Assembly: GCF_014633365.1 (NCBI RefSeq)
Contig: NC_068345.1
Location: forward strand, 10,920,058-10,984,057
From: Diospyros lotus
Taxonomy: Eukaryota > Streptophyta > Magnoliopsida > Ericales > Ebenaceae
Direction of reading: 5' to 3'
DNA length: 64,000 bases
The translations under genes and the position numbers were made by a program. The notes under the pieces were generated by a model. That model ran no database searches. It had not been told where the DNA came from and saw only the letters and a list, made by a program, of their open reading frames with translations. Shown here piece by piece: positions 11,669-23,574 of the stretch (its first letter is position 1; every line of letters starts with the position of its first letter).

Positions 11669-13127
11669 TACCACCCATACTCATCACTAAAAATTGCGCA
11701 TTCTCACCATGAAGTGCAACACATAAGAAATGCAATGGCTTCTCCAGCATAAGGGTGATGACAAGGCCCCCATAAACCAATCATCAAGCCATGCTACGCC
11801 CATATAAGAATTCACACATGCGATATACTCTAAATGCACCGGGTCACCTAGAATACCCAAGTTGGCTCTTAGACCAACCGGGTTATGCAAATGCTCACAC
11901 ACCTATCACACACAAAGCATGTCCCACCAATGAATGCAACCCAGTCCCTATGCAGCACACACATCATGATATGCACAAACCAATGCGGGAATCTGGCAGT
12001 ACTAGCTCTTTTGGCCCATGTAGCACTTATCGTAACAGCCGATGACTGGCACCCATACATCCAGCCATCAATTACCACGACCCATAGTCGATAGTGAATG
12101 GCTTTGTACCCCATCCCCTTAAGACACACATAAACAAGATTAAACTTAGTCGCTTAAGCTCATCATTTCGCACACTTTATTCATGACAACATAGACACCA
12201 TTATGTCATTCACGTTCTCATCTCTTCTCATACACAGGAAACTATCTCTACATTCATAATAAATTATCAACATAACCACATAATCTTGACCACATCCATT
12301 TTCTAAGAACCTAGCCCCAACGGGTTCGGCATCATTCCCAAGGAAAGTGGGGCGATACAAAGCTCCGTGACGGTCGAAATGAAAGACACCAAGACATCAT
12401 TGCTTAGCTCATTCCATTAACAGTAAACTTATTAATAAAATATAAGTCATATGGTGGTTATCACAAGGACTATTATTATTAATGCACGGAACCGAGTCAC
12501 GGTGAGGGAGGGAATAAAATATGAAAAACTATGGAGACTTTCACGAAAAATAAAGAACACGAGGAAAGGGTTAAGAGCTTGCCTTTACTTGGCTAATTCT
12601 TGCCTCTTTTGTGCTCCCGATACGAAGTAAAAAGTTCTATATAGAATAACAAGTTAATGACTCAAATTAATTAAATTTAACCTCATAATCAACATAATCC
12701 AACCATGAAAAATCTATAATCTAAACATATAATACTTTTAATAATTTTACCCACTTACCTGAATATTTTAAATACCAAATAATCCCCCAAATCTCATTAA
12801 TTTCTCCCATTTCTCCCATTTTCCTTTCTTCCTTAAGTTGCTGGCCGCGCATCATCTTCTTCCTCCATTTTTCTCCTTCTTCATGGCTTCAGAATGGAAA
12901 AAATCTGGCCAAAATTGGCCTTTAAATACAGCAAATTGAAACTGTTTGGAGAGCAAGGCAAATGGGCTGCTCAGAAGCTGCCATGTGGCATGGCCAATAG
13001 CTGTCGCACAGCCATCCCCTTCCCCCGAAACGACGTCATTTCGGGGGTCTCCTATGCTGAAAAATTCAGCAAAATCCCTCCCAGCGCATGCTCCCCCTCG
13101 GTCTCGATCCCGCACCCGCTGCCTAGC

Positions 13128-15518
13128 TGTAACAACCCGAAGATGGGGTGTTGATATCAATGAATAACACGGTATAATCTTATGATGTGTGGGTAGAATT
13201 ATTCGTTGAATTGGGTTTTGGTGCAGTGTGAGTGTGTATGTATGTGTTTTGGAAAGTTTAGGATGAGTGGTTAAGAGTTATGAGGGTTTATGAGGAGGTA
13301 TCCAAATGTGTGGGGCTTTGGGAGGCTATATATTTGAATGGTGGAAGTATCATTCGAATGAGAGCAACCCCATTTGAATGGGGTGTGAGTCATTTGAATG
13401 GGAAGTGATCCATTCGAATGGTCTGTTTTGCTGGGTGGTATTTCTTCATTGTAACCAAATTTTGACCATGTTCCAGCCCTAATCTTCCAAACCTTTAAAC
13501 ATAAAAGTTGTATATCTTTCTCTTTTCATTCTATAGCATCTTGAATCACCTCAATCGGACTTCGGATGACAGAGTTATGCTAAAAATTCGAAAAGGTGTC
13601 AAAGTTGTCCAGAATCTATTTGAGCCTTTATATTCGAATGAGTTGCCTTTACATTCGAATGAGCCCAGCAAAAATTGCAAAATTCATCCGAATGAAAGCA
13701 CTATTGCATTCGAATGAGCCTCCAATTCCTTCAGTAATTCAAGTTACTATTTAAAATTCATCCGAATGTTCCCCTGCCTCATTCGGATGTCACTCACATA
13801 ACTTGAAATCTTTCTCTAACTCATTCGAATACAAGCCAGATCATCCGAATGACTTTCAAATAGCTTCATATATATATAAATATCATTCGAATGCCTTAAA
13901 TTATATTCAAATGCCTCCCTCAGTGATTCATATATATATATATATATCGCCCGATATCTCATTAATTCTGGAAACACACAGAAAATTCTTGAACTAAAAT
14001 ATCAAAAAATATATATATATTAAATATATAGAGAATTTGGGAAATAATTAAATGGATAAAAATGACTTATAAAGATAATATAAAAAGAGAAATTGTGAGA
14101 AAAATCTCACTAGAACAAAACACTCTTTTCCTCTTTCTCGTAAGTTCTCTGTTCTTCTCCAAACCCTCATTTTTCTTTTCACAGCAAGTCAGATCTTGCC
14201 ATCCAAAGAGTTCTTAGTGGTTGATCGGTGAAGTAAAAGGCAAGTTCTCTCTTCCTTTCTCTTTTCTCTTAGATTTTATTGTGGTATGGGCTAGTTACGT
14301 GTCTTAAGAGCTTGACTGCGATTAGAGTTTTTAAGTTGGGAGAAAGTTTCTAACAGCCATGTGGGGCTTGTTTCTCCCCACTAATCCTAAGGAATGGAGT
14401 TTTAAGTGGAAATCTGCATGGTAGACTTGCTTCTTCTCCATGCCCTACTTTATATATCTCACTGTGAACTTGAGCTTAAACAAAAAATCCGTGACTCAGT
14501 GTTATTGGCTAGCCGTGTTGAACATGTTATGAACAGAGAATAACTTTAGATTGCTTATATATGTACTGTCATGGCATGTTCTAAAAGAATGGTAATTGTG
14601 CATCATGAGCATGTCTTGGTTTGACTTCCTGCATAACATCTCATGAGTGTGCACGAGCATCAGTTTTTATTTCTATCACGTGCAATTTGTATGTGGCCAC
14701 TTTATGTGTTGCATGTGCATTGGAAAAGGCATGGACAGAGATGATTATGCACGCTGCGGTTGTGTACCGCTGGGATATATCCCCCAAAACTAGTAGGCAT
14801 TAGCCTGACTGGGGTTACGCTCCTGCGGTGACGATTGAGGGGCGCGCCCAGTGGTGACGACCATGGGTGAGATTATATATGTATTTATATATATGTACGT
14901 ATGGCTATAGCCAAGTGTATCAAATATGACCTATGGTCACCGGACTCAGCTACAGACTGGTACGTATTATGTTGCATTTTATTTGCTATGTGAGGCCATT
15001 GGCCATTTATATGTTGACAGACTTATATGCGTGTTATGCATGACATTATCATTACGGGTGTGTGTGTAACTCTTGAGTTATCACCTGTCATTTCCATCAA
15101 TATGTATGTTCACCACACCTGTATCCTATTATTATCTGCCATGCTCTTCCTTCTTATTTCTTATGCTTGCTGAGCTTTTAGCTCACATTGTACTCTCCTC
15201 CATTCTAGGTAAAGGTAAAGAGGTAGCAAGTGGAGAGTCAAGCAAGAATGATGGGTAGACATGTGCGCGTGCGGGTCCCCTCTTGATTTAAAGGGTCTTG
15301 GGAAGTTGTGTTGGTAGATGTGTAGACTTTATTTTGTGTGTAATGTAACTTAAAGAAAAATCATGCTGTAATCCTTGGAAGTATTTATCTTGGGTTTGAG
15401 TTTGATGGATGGCAGGTATATGCATGCTTGTGGCTAAGTGTTGTTTTGTTTATGTTCTCTAGCACCCATTCTTCCAGGTTGCCTTGAAATGGGTTAACTT
15501 GGGGGAGGGGGTGTTACA
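13128..15518 (+). mobile_element. Solo LTR, 2391 bp, nested in another LTR
   Basis: Ends are TGTAACAACCCG and GGGGTGTTACA, flanked by a perfect 5-bp target duplication CTAGC (13123-13127 and 15519-15523). The 5' part holds a cluster of CATTCGAATG-type words. A TATA-like stretch lies near 14067-14090. The 3' part has 'gctgagctttagctcac', a motif of long plant gypsy LTRs. No genes lie inside. It inserted into the LTR at 10867-15899, so it is the younger of the two. Confidence 0.9.
13330..13920. repeat. Cluster of palindromic CATTCGAATG words
   Basis: At least a dozen exact or one-base variants of the 10-bp palindrome CATTCGAATG occur in about 600 bases, irregularly spaced, at the 5' (U3-like) end of the solo LTR. 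They are not a tandem array, because the sequences between them differ. Function unknown. Confidence 0.75.
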
Positions 15519-15899
15519 CTAGCTGTCCTCGCGCATGATCGCCTCTCCACACTCACTTTTAATTCATATACGCCTCCCATTAAATTTAAAGTGACCGTAA
15601 ACCCATTTCTAAAATTTACACTAGTGCCCCCAAACTTCCGTAATTCACACACACCCCTGAACCCCACTATGCGTTCATTTCACTTGCACCCGAAATTTTC
15701 AGAAATTCACTAAATTAATTTATTTTACTATTTCCATAAATACTCCCAAATAATTTAATTAATTACTTTAATTTCCTATCTCCACAAAATGACATAAATT
15801 ATTATTATTATATTTTTTTAAATCTCCAAATATTCTAAAATATCCCCAAATACTGAAATTAATAATTATTATTTATCCCCAAATTCTTGGGATGTTACA

Positions 15900-18435
15900 T
15901 GGATCGAATATAACCACAAAAAGTTATACCACAAAACCCAAGCAAGGTTGAATTACATGGAGCAGTAAGTTATAAATTTTTTAGTAGAAATTAACAAGGC
16001 CACTGGGGGCTCAAAATGAAGCCAAAAAATTCAAGCCCTATATCAAATGGAAGTTAATCGAGTATATTTTACAGCACAAAAAACGAATCTTGAATCAATT
16101 ATTTTTACTGGAAGTTATGCTCAAAATAATAGAGCATGTGCAAACTGCCATGCCCCAAAACGAACGTACGAACATAATACAAATCAACCCAACAAATAAT
16201 TATTTTGCTCTAATCTAACCAAAAATATGTCATTCTTTAAAGGATTTTGGGGTAAATCAAGCCCCAAATGAAGATCCAACAAGACCCATTAATTTTGAAG
16301 AATTTTTACAAAATTTGTAATGAACCTAAATTGGGTCTAGGTGTTTTTAATATTTAATTTTAGCTCAAGGGAATTTTAGATGTTGATTAGTGGTTAATTT
16401 TATAAATTTTGTTATAATTATAACCCCTATTTTGATTTTAATTTGGTTTAATTGAATAGTTATGTGTAATATATATATATATATAATATTATAATAAACA
16501 TGTAAATATAATATATATATATTATAACATAAAACATATACTAAATGGAGTGCACGCATGGAGCATCTATATAATATATAAATATATAATATACCATATA
16601 ATATATCATATAAATATATACATAATATATAATTTAATAACACTCAATTGCTTGCTTGTAGGCATGAAAAATGTGGACTTGGAGACTCAAATTGGATTGA
16701 AGAATGAAGAATTCAAATCTAACCCATGAAAAATTAAAACCCAACACATGCCCATTAAATTGAAGGCCCAAGGCCCAACACATGTTTAAGGCCTAACTTA
16801 AGCAAGATCATGGAAGACATCATTTGGAGAAGGTCCAAGCATTTTTTTTAATCCTAATGAAGTCTAAAAATTCAATTGTAGAAATTTATTTATTTATTTA
16901 TTTTAAATATTTATTTTATGAGTGCTTTATTAGGTGTGTTATTTAGCTAAAATCCGTTTAACTATTAGGTGTGTATTATAACTAAAATCCATTTAACTTT
17001 ATGAGTGCTTTATTAGGTGTGTATTTTAGCTAAAATCCATTTAACTTTAGGTGTGTATTAAAGCTAAAATCCATTTAATTTTAAGTGTGTGAGTGCCCAT
17101 TAGATATAATTATGTCTAATTGAATAATTGAAATTGTGTGATTTGTATTACATCTTATGGGCTATAAATAGCTCACTTGATTGCATTTGTAAGGGGGATT
17201 ATTATTCTTGAATCAAATCTTAGTTGTTTTCTTAGAATTCTCTCTTCGAGAATTACTTTTGTTCTCTCTTATTTTCTCTATTGTTTTCTCTTGTGATCTT
17301 ACTTTCTTTCTTTCTTCTTTTAAATTCTTATTTCATTTATTGTTACTTTATTATCCACCGCCTAAATGACCGATTAATTTCTACATTTAAATTTCTGTAA
17401 TTTTAATTCCTGTTTTTTTATTATCCACCGCCTAAATGGCCAGTTAGTTTCTGCTATTTTAATTCTTATCATTTAAATTATGTTATTTAAATTACGTCAT
17501 TTAAATTCCTATCAATTAACTTTTAAATAAAGATGAGTAGCTAAATCCAATCTTGGGTTAAGGCAAGGACAGTGTCCAACGCCAATGATTCCTAAATAAA
17601 GTTGCGCTTTAAATGAATAACATTAATTTAAATTTCAGTATGAGTATATTAATTATTGAGAAATCACTAGATTTGGATTGGAGCGTAAGCCTAACTTAGA
17701 GCTTTCATGCCATGTATGAGAGTTATTAGAACTGAAAATTCTATCATACCCAAACCCGGATAATTAATTTAGTTATTTCATGTATTAATTACAATCGGAT
17801 TTATGGTAGTTGCTTAAACTAGAATCCCGCATATCATGTTTGGGGATTGCTTAAACTAGAACTATCATCATCTCTAATTGCATTTAATAACAAACCCTCA
17901 TATCTGAAATTAAATTAATGTTGCTAATTTTTTCTGCTAAAATTTGGGACTCAAGTGCTATCCAATTTCATATTCTCACGTTCAGTATTTATTTCAACTT
18001 CTGCCTTACTTTATTTCCTAGTAACTGTTATCTAAAAAAAATTATAAAAAATCATGTTGCTAATTCGTCCAAATACTTGTGCGTGTGTGTGACATTCTTT
18101 TGCTTTTGTCATAAATAAATCTCTCAGTGGATGATCTGGACTCATCCAGAAAATATAAATTTAAATTTGGACTATAACTGCACTCGTACACTAGCGAGTA
18201 TAAACCTCTCAGCAAAATAAAGAAAAAAATATAAAAGTTTTATTGTGATTTTTTTTATTGTGTTTTAATTGCAATGTGAGAGTGCAGCTAGATGTGGGTC
18301 TAAGTATTTTAATATTTAATGATAAATTTCTTTGAGGGCGTAAAAATAGCTTTAGATCGAACAATCTTATTTTATGATTCATGTGAATGGAAGATAAGAT
18401 AAGTGTGTGGGTTTAATTTTTGGAATTTAGAAATA
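15900..18435. other. Non-coding AT-rich stretch, no gene seen
   Basis: Open frames here are short and low in complexity. There are TA-rich microsatellites at 16470-16630. Direct repeats of 'taggtgtgtatt..agctaaaatccatttaa' occur at 16930-17080, at least four units. Around 17360-18215 the style ('ccaccgcctaaatg', then 'ctctcagtgg', then 'actcgtacactagcgag') resembles the LTR/leader of large plant gypsy-type elements without genes, but I cannot prove this. No exon-like frame was found on either strand. Confidence 0.5.
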
Positions 18436-19362
18436 ATGTAATGGGCCACAATTAATTAGTTAACAAGGTCACGAGTTTGACCCGGGTTGGAAATTAAGCC
18501 TAGTGGGCTTGATATATATATATGGAGTACATTTGGCTTAGGCTTAGGCCCATGGTGATAAATAATTTGAAAATAATGAAATTGGTGGTGTAATAAAAAT
18601 AAAATAAAAATAATAATAAATAAAATAAAATAAAGAAAAAGAAGAAAATAAATTAAATTACCATTTGTCAGTAAAGTTTTTAGATATTTTTGTCTATTAT
18701 ATGAGAAGAAAGGCATGTTGGTAAAATTTTGGAGTTAGCATGCAATCTTCACAACCTTTCTGTGTGCAGAGATCTCCTAATTTTAGTGCATATCATTCCC
18801 TCATTTTCCTTCACTGTTCCATTGCTTTCCTCATCTCCCCTGTGTTCTTCTTATACTTCATCTTCTCCTCCTTGTGGTATCTTTTGCATATCTTTCTCTA
18901 CCGTTGAAGCTCAGCGAGGAAAAGGCTTAGTCAACCTCAGGCAAGTTCTTTCTGCCTTTTCATTCATATTCTGTAATTTATGTGTATTTTATCTCTTCTT
19001 GGGAGATTGTTCGTTGCCTAGACGATTGTAAATGTACACACATATATATAGATATATCCATATCCCTGCTTCTGTGAGTAACTTCTTCTCCTTCTTCCTC
19101 TTGCTATAGCATCATTTATTTTTTATTTTCTGCAAATGGCTACCCTTGTTTCAGTAGACACAGCAGTCTTGTTCATCTCTGTATCAAAAAAATTGACTAT
19201 ATATATATATACACCCATATATATATGTATATTCACACCAGACGAATAGCCTCTTACTTGGATAGCCGTATAGATATATGCTCTCATGTGAATCACCACT
19301 TATATATATATAAATACACGCTCACAGCCATGCCCCCATTCCAATCGAGCAAACCCATTTAT

Positions 19363-19394
<32 letters not shown>

Positions 19395-21340
19395 TGTATA
19401 CGTGATCAGAGAGGTCATCGCGTGGAGGCTCTTAATCGCTGCCATCTTTGAGAAAGCCTCCCCTGTTTCGATCAGATTTTTCATCACTATGTGATCCTAA
19501 TGGCCTTTATATATATATATTTATATATTCATATATACATGTTGCGGGCAACCCTTGTTCTAGTTTCGCATATATATAAACTCACTCCATCCGTATGACT
19601 CTTATTCCGTTCGAATAACCCATATATATAAATATGCACATGCCATTGAATCACCCACTTACACAGATATATATATATATGCACGCCAAGCTATTTGAGT
19701 GCCCTATTTCTGTTCTCCCACTAACCCACTTACATACATACATATATATATATATACACCTATATGTATAAACGATTAGCAAAACTCTCTCTCTCTTCCC
19801 CACTGCTTCATTTAAATACTCTCATTACCATACCTGAACCACCGTATATATACATACTTACATAAACAGTTGTTTGAATGCACCTATAATTGACCCACTT
19901 TCATATATATATATATATATATACGTATATGTGTAGCAGGGGAGCTCTCTCTGTCTCTCTCTCCCCTCACTGTTACATCCGAAAGCTCCATTTTGCCCTT
20001 TTCAAACCACCCAAGATGTATATATACATATACACCATTCGAGTGCTCTTTTTCTGTTCGGCCAACCCACATTTATATATATATACATATATATACACCC
20101 AAGCTATTGGATGCCCGCAAATCCATTTACATTCACTTATGTATATATATAAATATATACACATTCAAGCCATGGATGCTCTATTCCAAGCAAACCCACT
20201 TTTATATATATATATATATATATATTTATATACTCAAGCCTTTGAACGCCCCTGCTCTGAATATATTTTTTTTATTATTGTTATCCCATGAATAAAGTAA
20301 ATTATATATCAAAATATATATATATTTATATATATATAAATACTTGGGGCTCATTTAAATAAATTGTAAAGTATTCATGAGCCTCTTGGAAATTGATTAA
20401 ATAAATTTTTGGATAAATCATTATGTCTCGTGTACATAATTGATGTGAGTGGGACACAATCCAGTATTGTGAGATGGACAAAAAATATATATAAGTATGA
20501 CAATAGTTATGGGACGAAATTTCATGATGTTTATATGAAAATGAATGCATGACACGTTTTGTACATAGTCAGTATGTTCATGTTATGATGTTTCGTATTA
20601 TTTATCTTTGCGCACCTATTATTTTGCACGGCAGGAAAATGGTACTCTAAAACACCTACTATGGGATGAGGTGGCCATAGCCTAGCAGGTTGGCTCCATA
20701 TTTATTTGTGAGTTTTTATTCTCTTTATGCACTTTTCCATATGTTGTTTGATGGCTTGCAAGCCTACGAGATTTGATTCTGACACTTAATTTTATATGCA
20801 CATTTGCATGGTGATATATGGTGGTATGATACATTTACTTGGGATTGATCAAGTCATAAATCATGAATTTTGTATATAACTGTTGAGTTCTAGATTACTC
20901 CGTTGGGTGTTACCATATTCTTAAATCCTATATATTATTCATTGATTCTCGAACTTGCTAAGCCATATGGCTCGCTTGATCTTGTTTGCCATTCCAAGTA
21001 AAGGAAAGGCCGTTATTGGGGGCGAGTCCAATAAGACTAAGGCACAGGGATAGTGGTGTACGAAGACGCATCCTAACTTGAAGATCCTGTGTTAGCATTT
21101 TGGTGAGGCTTGAGACGAAACAATTTTTATTTTTGTTAGTTATCATTAGAGCCTCTTAATTATTTTGTATGGCTTTCGAGCCCAAACTCGTGAGATTTTC
21201 GAAGTGTGACTGAATCTTAATTTAGTTTCCGCTACTAGTAATGAAATGAGTTGTCTGTTTATTTATGGTTTATTCTATATCATCTCTATAATGATCTCCT
21301 TTCGAATATCTTATGCTAGCGAGAATATTCGAAAAAAGGC
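18436..21340 (+). mobile_element. LTR-like region, relative of the LTR at 1-2855
   Basis: The stretch 20605-20790 is the reverse complement, with divergence, of 290-70. The microsatellite-rich middle shares the 'aacccact' plus TA-run motif with 1380-1760. The 3' part (20950-21240) has 'ctaagccatatggctcgc' followed by a 'ggcacagggatag'-like motif common to the long LTRs here. A possible start is TGTAATGGGCC at 18440. No clear TTACA end or target duplication was found, so both borders are uncertain. No retroelement genes lie inside. Confidence 0.45.
19190..20260. repeat. Ladder of TA microsatellites in degenerate ~60-110-bp units
   Basis: About a dozen (TA)n runs are separated by related spacers. 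The spacers repeatedly show 'aacccactt' before the TA run and 'caagc.att.gatgcccc'-like sequence after it. This looks like an expanded minisatellite in which each unit carries its own microsatellite. Open frames here are low-complexity (poly-Tyr/Ile) and not genes. Confidence 0.65.
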
Positions 21341-23530
21341 CCTTATAAAATATTTGTAAATAAAAAGACTCATTCTTAAATAAAAATTGTGTTTTAGCTA
21401 CAGAGAAACAAGATATACTTAAAATAAAAAGAATTAAACAAGACACTTGTACATGAGAAAATCTCGCATAACAAAATATTTAAACTAAAAATAATTAAAA
21501 TGCCCTTGATATCTTAGACTCAGAAAAAAAAAAATCTTGATATATTCAAATAGCAATAAATATCATAAATTTAAATAAAACTCAGTAACCTATTTTGATA
21601 GTTTTTTTTTTCTTTTCGCATGCAATACAAGTCATACGAACCCCGGCAGAAAAGAACATATAATTAGTTGACCCTACCACCTAATTAATATATGAACTAA
21701 TCATTTCACCATACCAATTGACTAAGGAGGTTGACCGCAACACCTAATTAATATATGAACTAGACACTTAACCATACCAATTGACTAAAAGAAAGATACT
21801 TACAAAATCGACTACCTGTGTGGCCAGGTGAGTACTCAAGAGTCGAAACATACAGCTAAGCAACTCCGAAGAAGGGGACATGCACTGAGGCCAACTCATG
21901 CCAAAACTCTGAAGTGCACTATCATAACAAATACCAGGTTGTTTAGTTGAAGAAAATAAGGTTTCTTTATCAGAAATTCTTTTATAAAAAGTAAAAAAAA
22001 AAAAAACTAGAAAATGAGTTTAAATAAGAACATTTTCTAAATAAAAAACAAAAAAAAATCAATTTTTAAGTCTTTCAGACTTATATTAACCATTAGAAGA
22101 TTTCTTTAAAATATTTTTCGCTATTTTCTTCTCATAAATTAAGGTCATTGATCGATATGAGGTGAATGTACTTTCACCCTTATTCCACATCCCCTTTCAC
22201 TCTCTTGTACCTATTGAACATTAATTATATTTAGTTTTTTATCTCCATGATCGTCTGGTAATAGATATTCATCAAATACTTATATATATTTATTTAATTT
22301 AAATTTAAAATATATTATTCAATTTTATCCCAAATTTTCAATCAAAAATTAAAAAATCTCTAAAAGTTAGGGGTTAGAAGGCTCGAAACTCAACTTAGTT
22401 AGGACTGGTTTAATAAGCTTAAATCCAATAAAATTCTTAACAAAACAAGCTTAAACTTTATGATCTCAAATTGGCAGCCCTAGTGACATTTGTGAGAAGT
22501 CTAGGGGGGTGGCATGTGAAGAATTTCTACCTAAAACCATTTGGGAGAAGCCTCTAGCTAGGAATTGTAATGTAAAGTCCCAAAGACGATGAAACCCAAA
22601 GCAATTAAGTTTTTAAGTGGGTCAGTTAAAGAAAACCCACAGTAAAAAGAATAAACAAATCAACTTAATATGTCTTGTGATGAACAACACATCAAACATT
22701 AAACGGAAACAAACAAACAAACAAACATACATATATGTCTCTAAAATTGAACAAGTCCTTGCCATTTCCAACTTTTATTTTATTTAATAGTAGCATATAA
22801 CTGTAATTTTATTTCAATTTTTAACAGTGATTACTCTACTATTAATTAAAACCATTAACTATTGATGTAGTTTGTAAAGTTAGCCTAGTTGTCTGCCACC
22901 TCAATTTAATGTATATATATATATATAGTTGAATTAAAAAACATAAATTAAAATTTTATAACTATAAGATAAAATATAAATATTATATATATTAATTAAT
23001 TATGTATAATAGTGAGAGACAATTGAATTAAATTGATATACAAAAGATGAACCCATCTATGACGTTATTGTCTCATTCCTTTCTTTCTCCCAAAAACAAA
23101 TAAAAATAAATAATTCCTAACTAGAACCCATCTATGACAGTCTTTTATCTCTTTCTTTGTTACAAGGCAAAAGATAAACCTTTGGTTTAACTTCCATCAA
23201 GCTAGAATGCTCATTGTTTTACTTCCATCATACCTATTACTAATACAACTAATGTATTATTAATGTGACAAAATACCCTAACAAGATCATCTACAACTAA
23301 TGTATTATTAATTCTATTACTAATACAACATAACATTTGTTGCACAACTGAAGGCTGGAAAGAGCCCCTCCATGGGGCATGGCACCCAAGTGAGGTGGTA
23401 AGTATATGGAAATTATTATTAGTCAACATTGAATACTAACCAAAAACATACATAAAAACCTAGTAAAACAACACCACATATAGATAAAAGCCAAGAATAA
23501 TATTGAAGTGATGATCAACTGCCTGCTGAG
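21341..23530. other. Intergenic DNA downstream of the P450, no gene seen
   Basis: The stretch is AT-rich with no coding frame of note on either strand. It holds a 63-bp tandem duplication (21667-21791), a TA run near 22911-22927, and a short imperfect duplication around 'aatgtattattaat' at 23250 and 23300. The P450 gene is transcribed toward it and ends at about 23534. Confidence 0.7.
21667..21791. repeat. 63-bp tandem duplication
   Basis: Two adjacent copies start at 21667 and 21730, both containing 'cacctaattaatatatgaac' and ending 'ataccaattgacta'. They differ at a handful of bases. Confidence 0.85.
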
Positions 23531-23533
23531 TAA

Positions 23534-23543
23534 TTTATTTATT
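23534..23543 (-). terminator. Candidate polyadenylation signals of the P450 gene
   Basis: Two overlapping AATAAA hexamers on the minus strand (23543-23538 and 23539-23534) lie 32-41 bases after the stop codon at 23577-23575. This is inferred from sequence alone. Confidence 0.5.
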
Positions 23544-23574
23544 TCTTACTTTTTTTTCATGGTGGGTGATTAAT

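Larger units (their letters stand above)
10867..15899 (-). mobile_element. Outer LTR, minus orientation, carrying a nested LTR
   Basis: The ends are TGTAACGGCCC at 10867 and GGGATGTTACA at 15899, forming a TGTAAC/GTTACA inverted pair. Without the nested 13128-15518 LTR and its duplication, the element is about 2640 bp. On the minus strand its 3' third (about 11270-11040) contains the 'gactcacg...ccaggtctggg' type of sequence also seen near the 3' end of related LTRs, giving the orientation. The flanks (TTGCA and TGGAT) do not match, so either a border was lost by recombination or this is one end of a larger rearranged element. No retroelement genes are inside. Confidence 0.6.

Noticed and set aside
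12852..13167. Overlapping ORFs on both strands at 12.85-13.17 kb
   Set aside because: They lie in LTR sequence, run up to the nested LTR border, and have no recognised domain.
10867..15899. A full-length LTR retrotransposon
   Set aside because: There is no gag or pol between the ends; the length is explained by one LTR nested in another.
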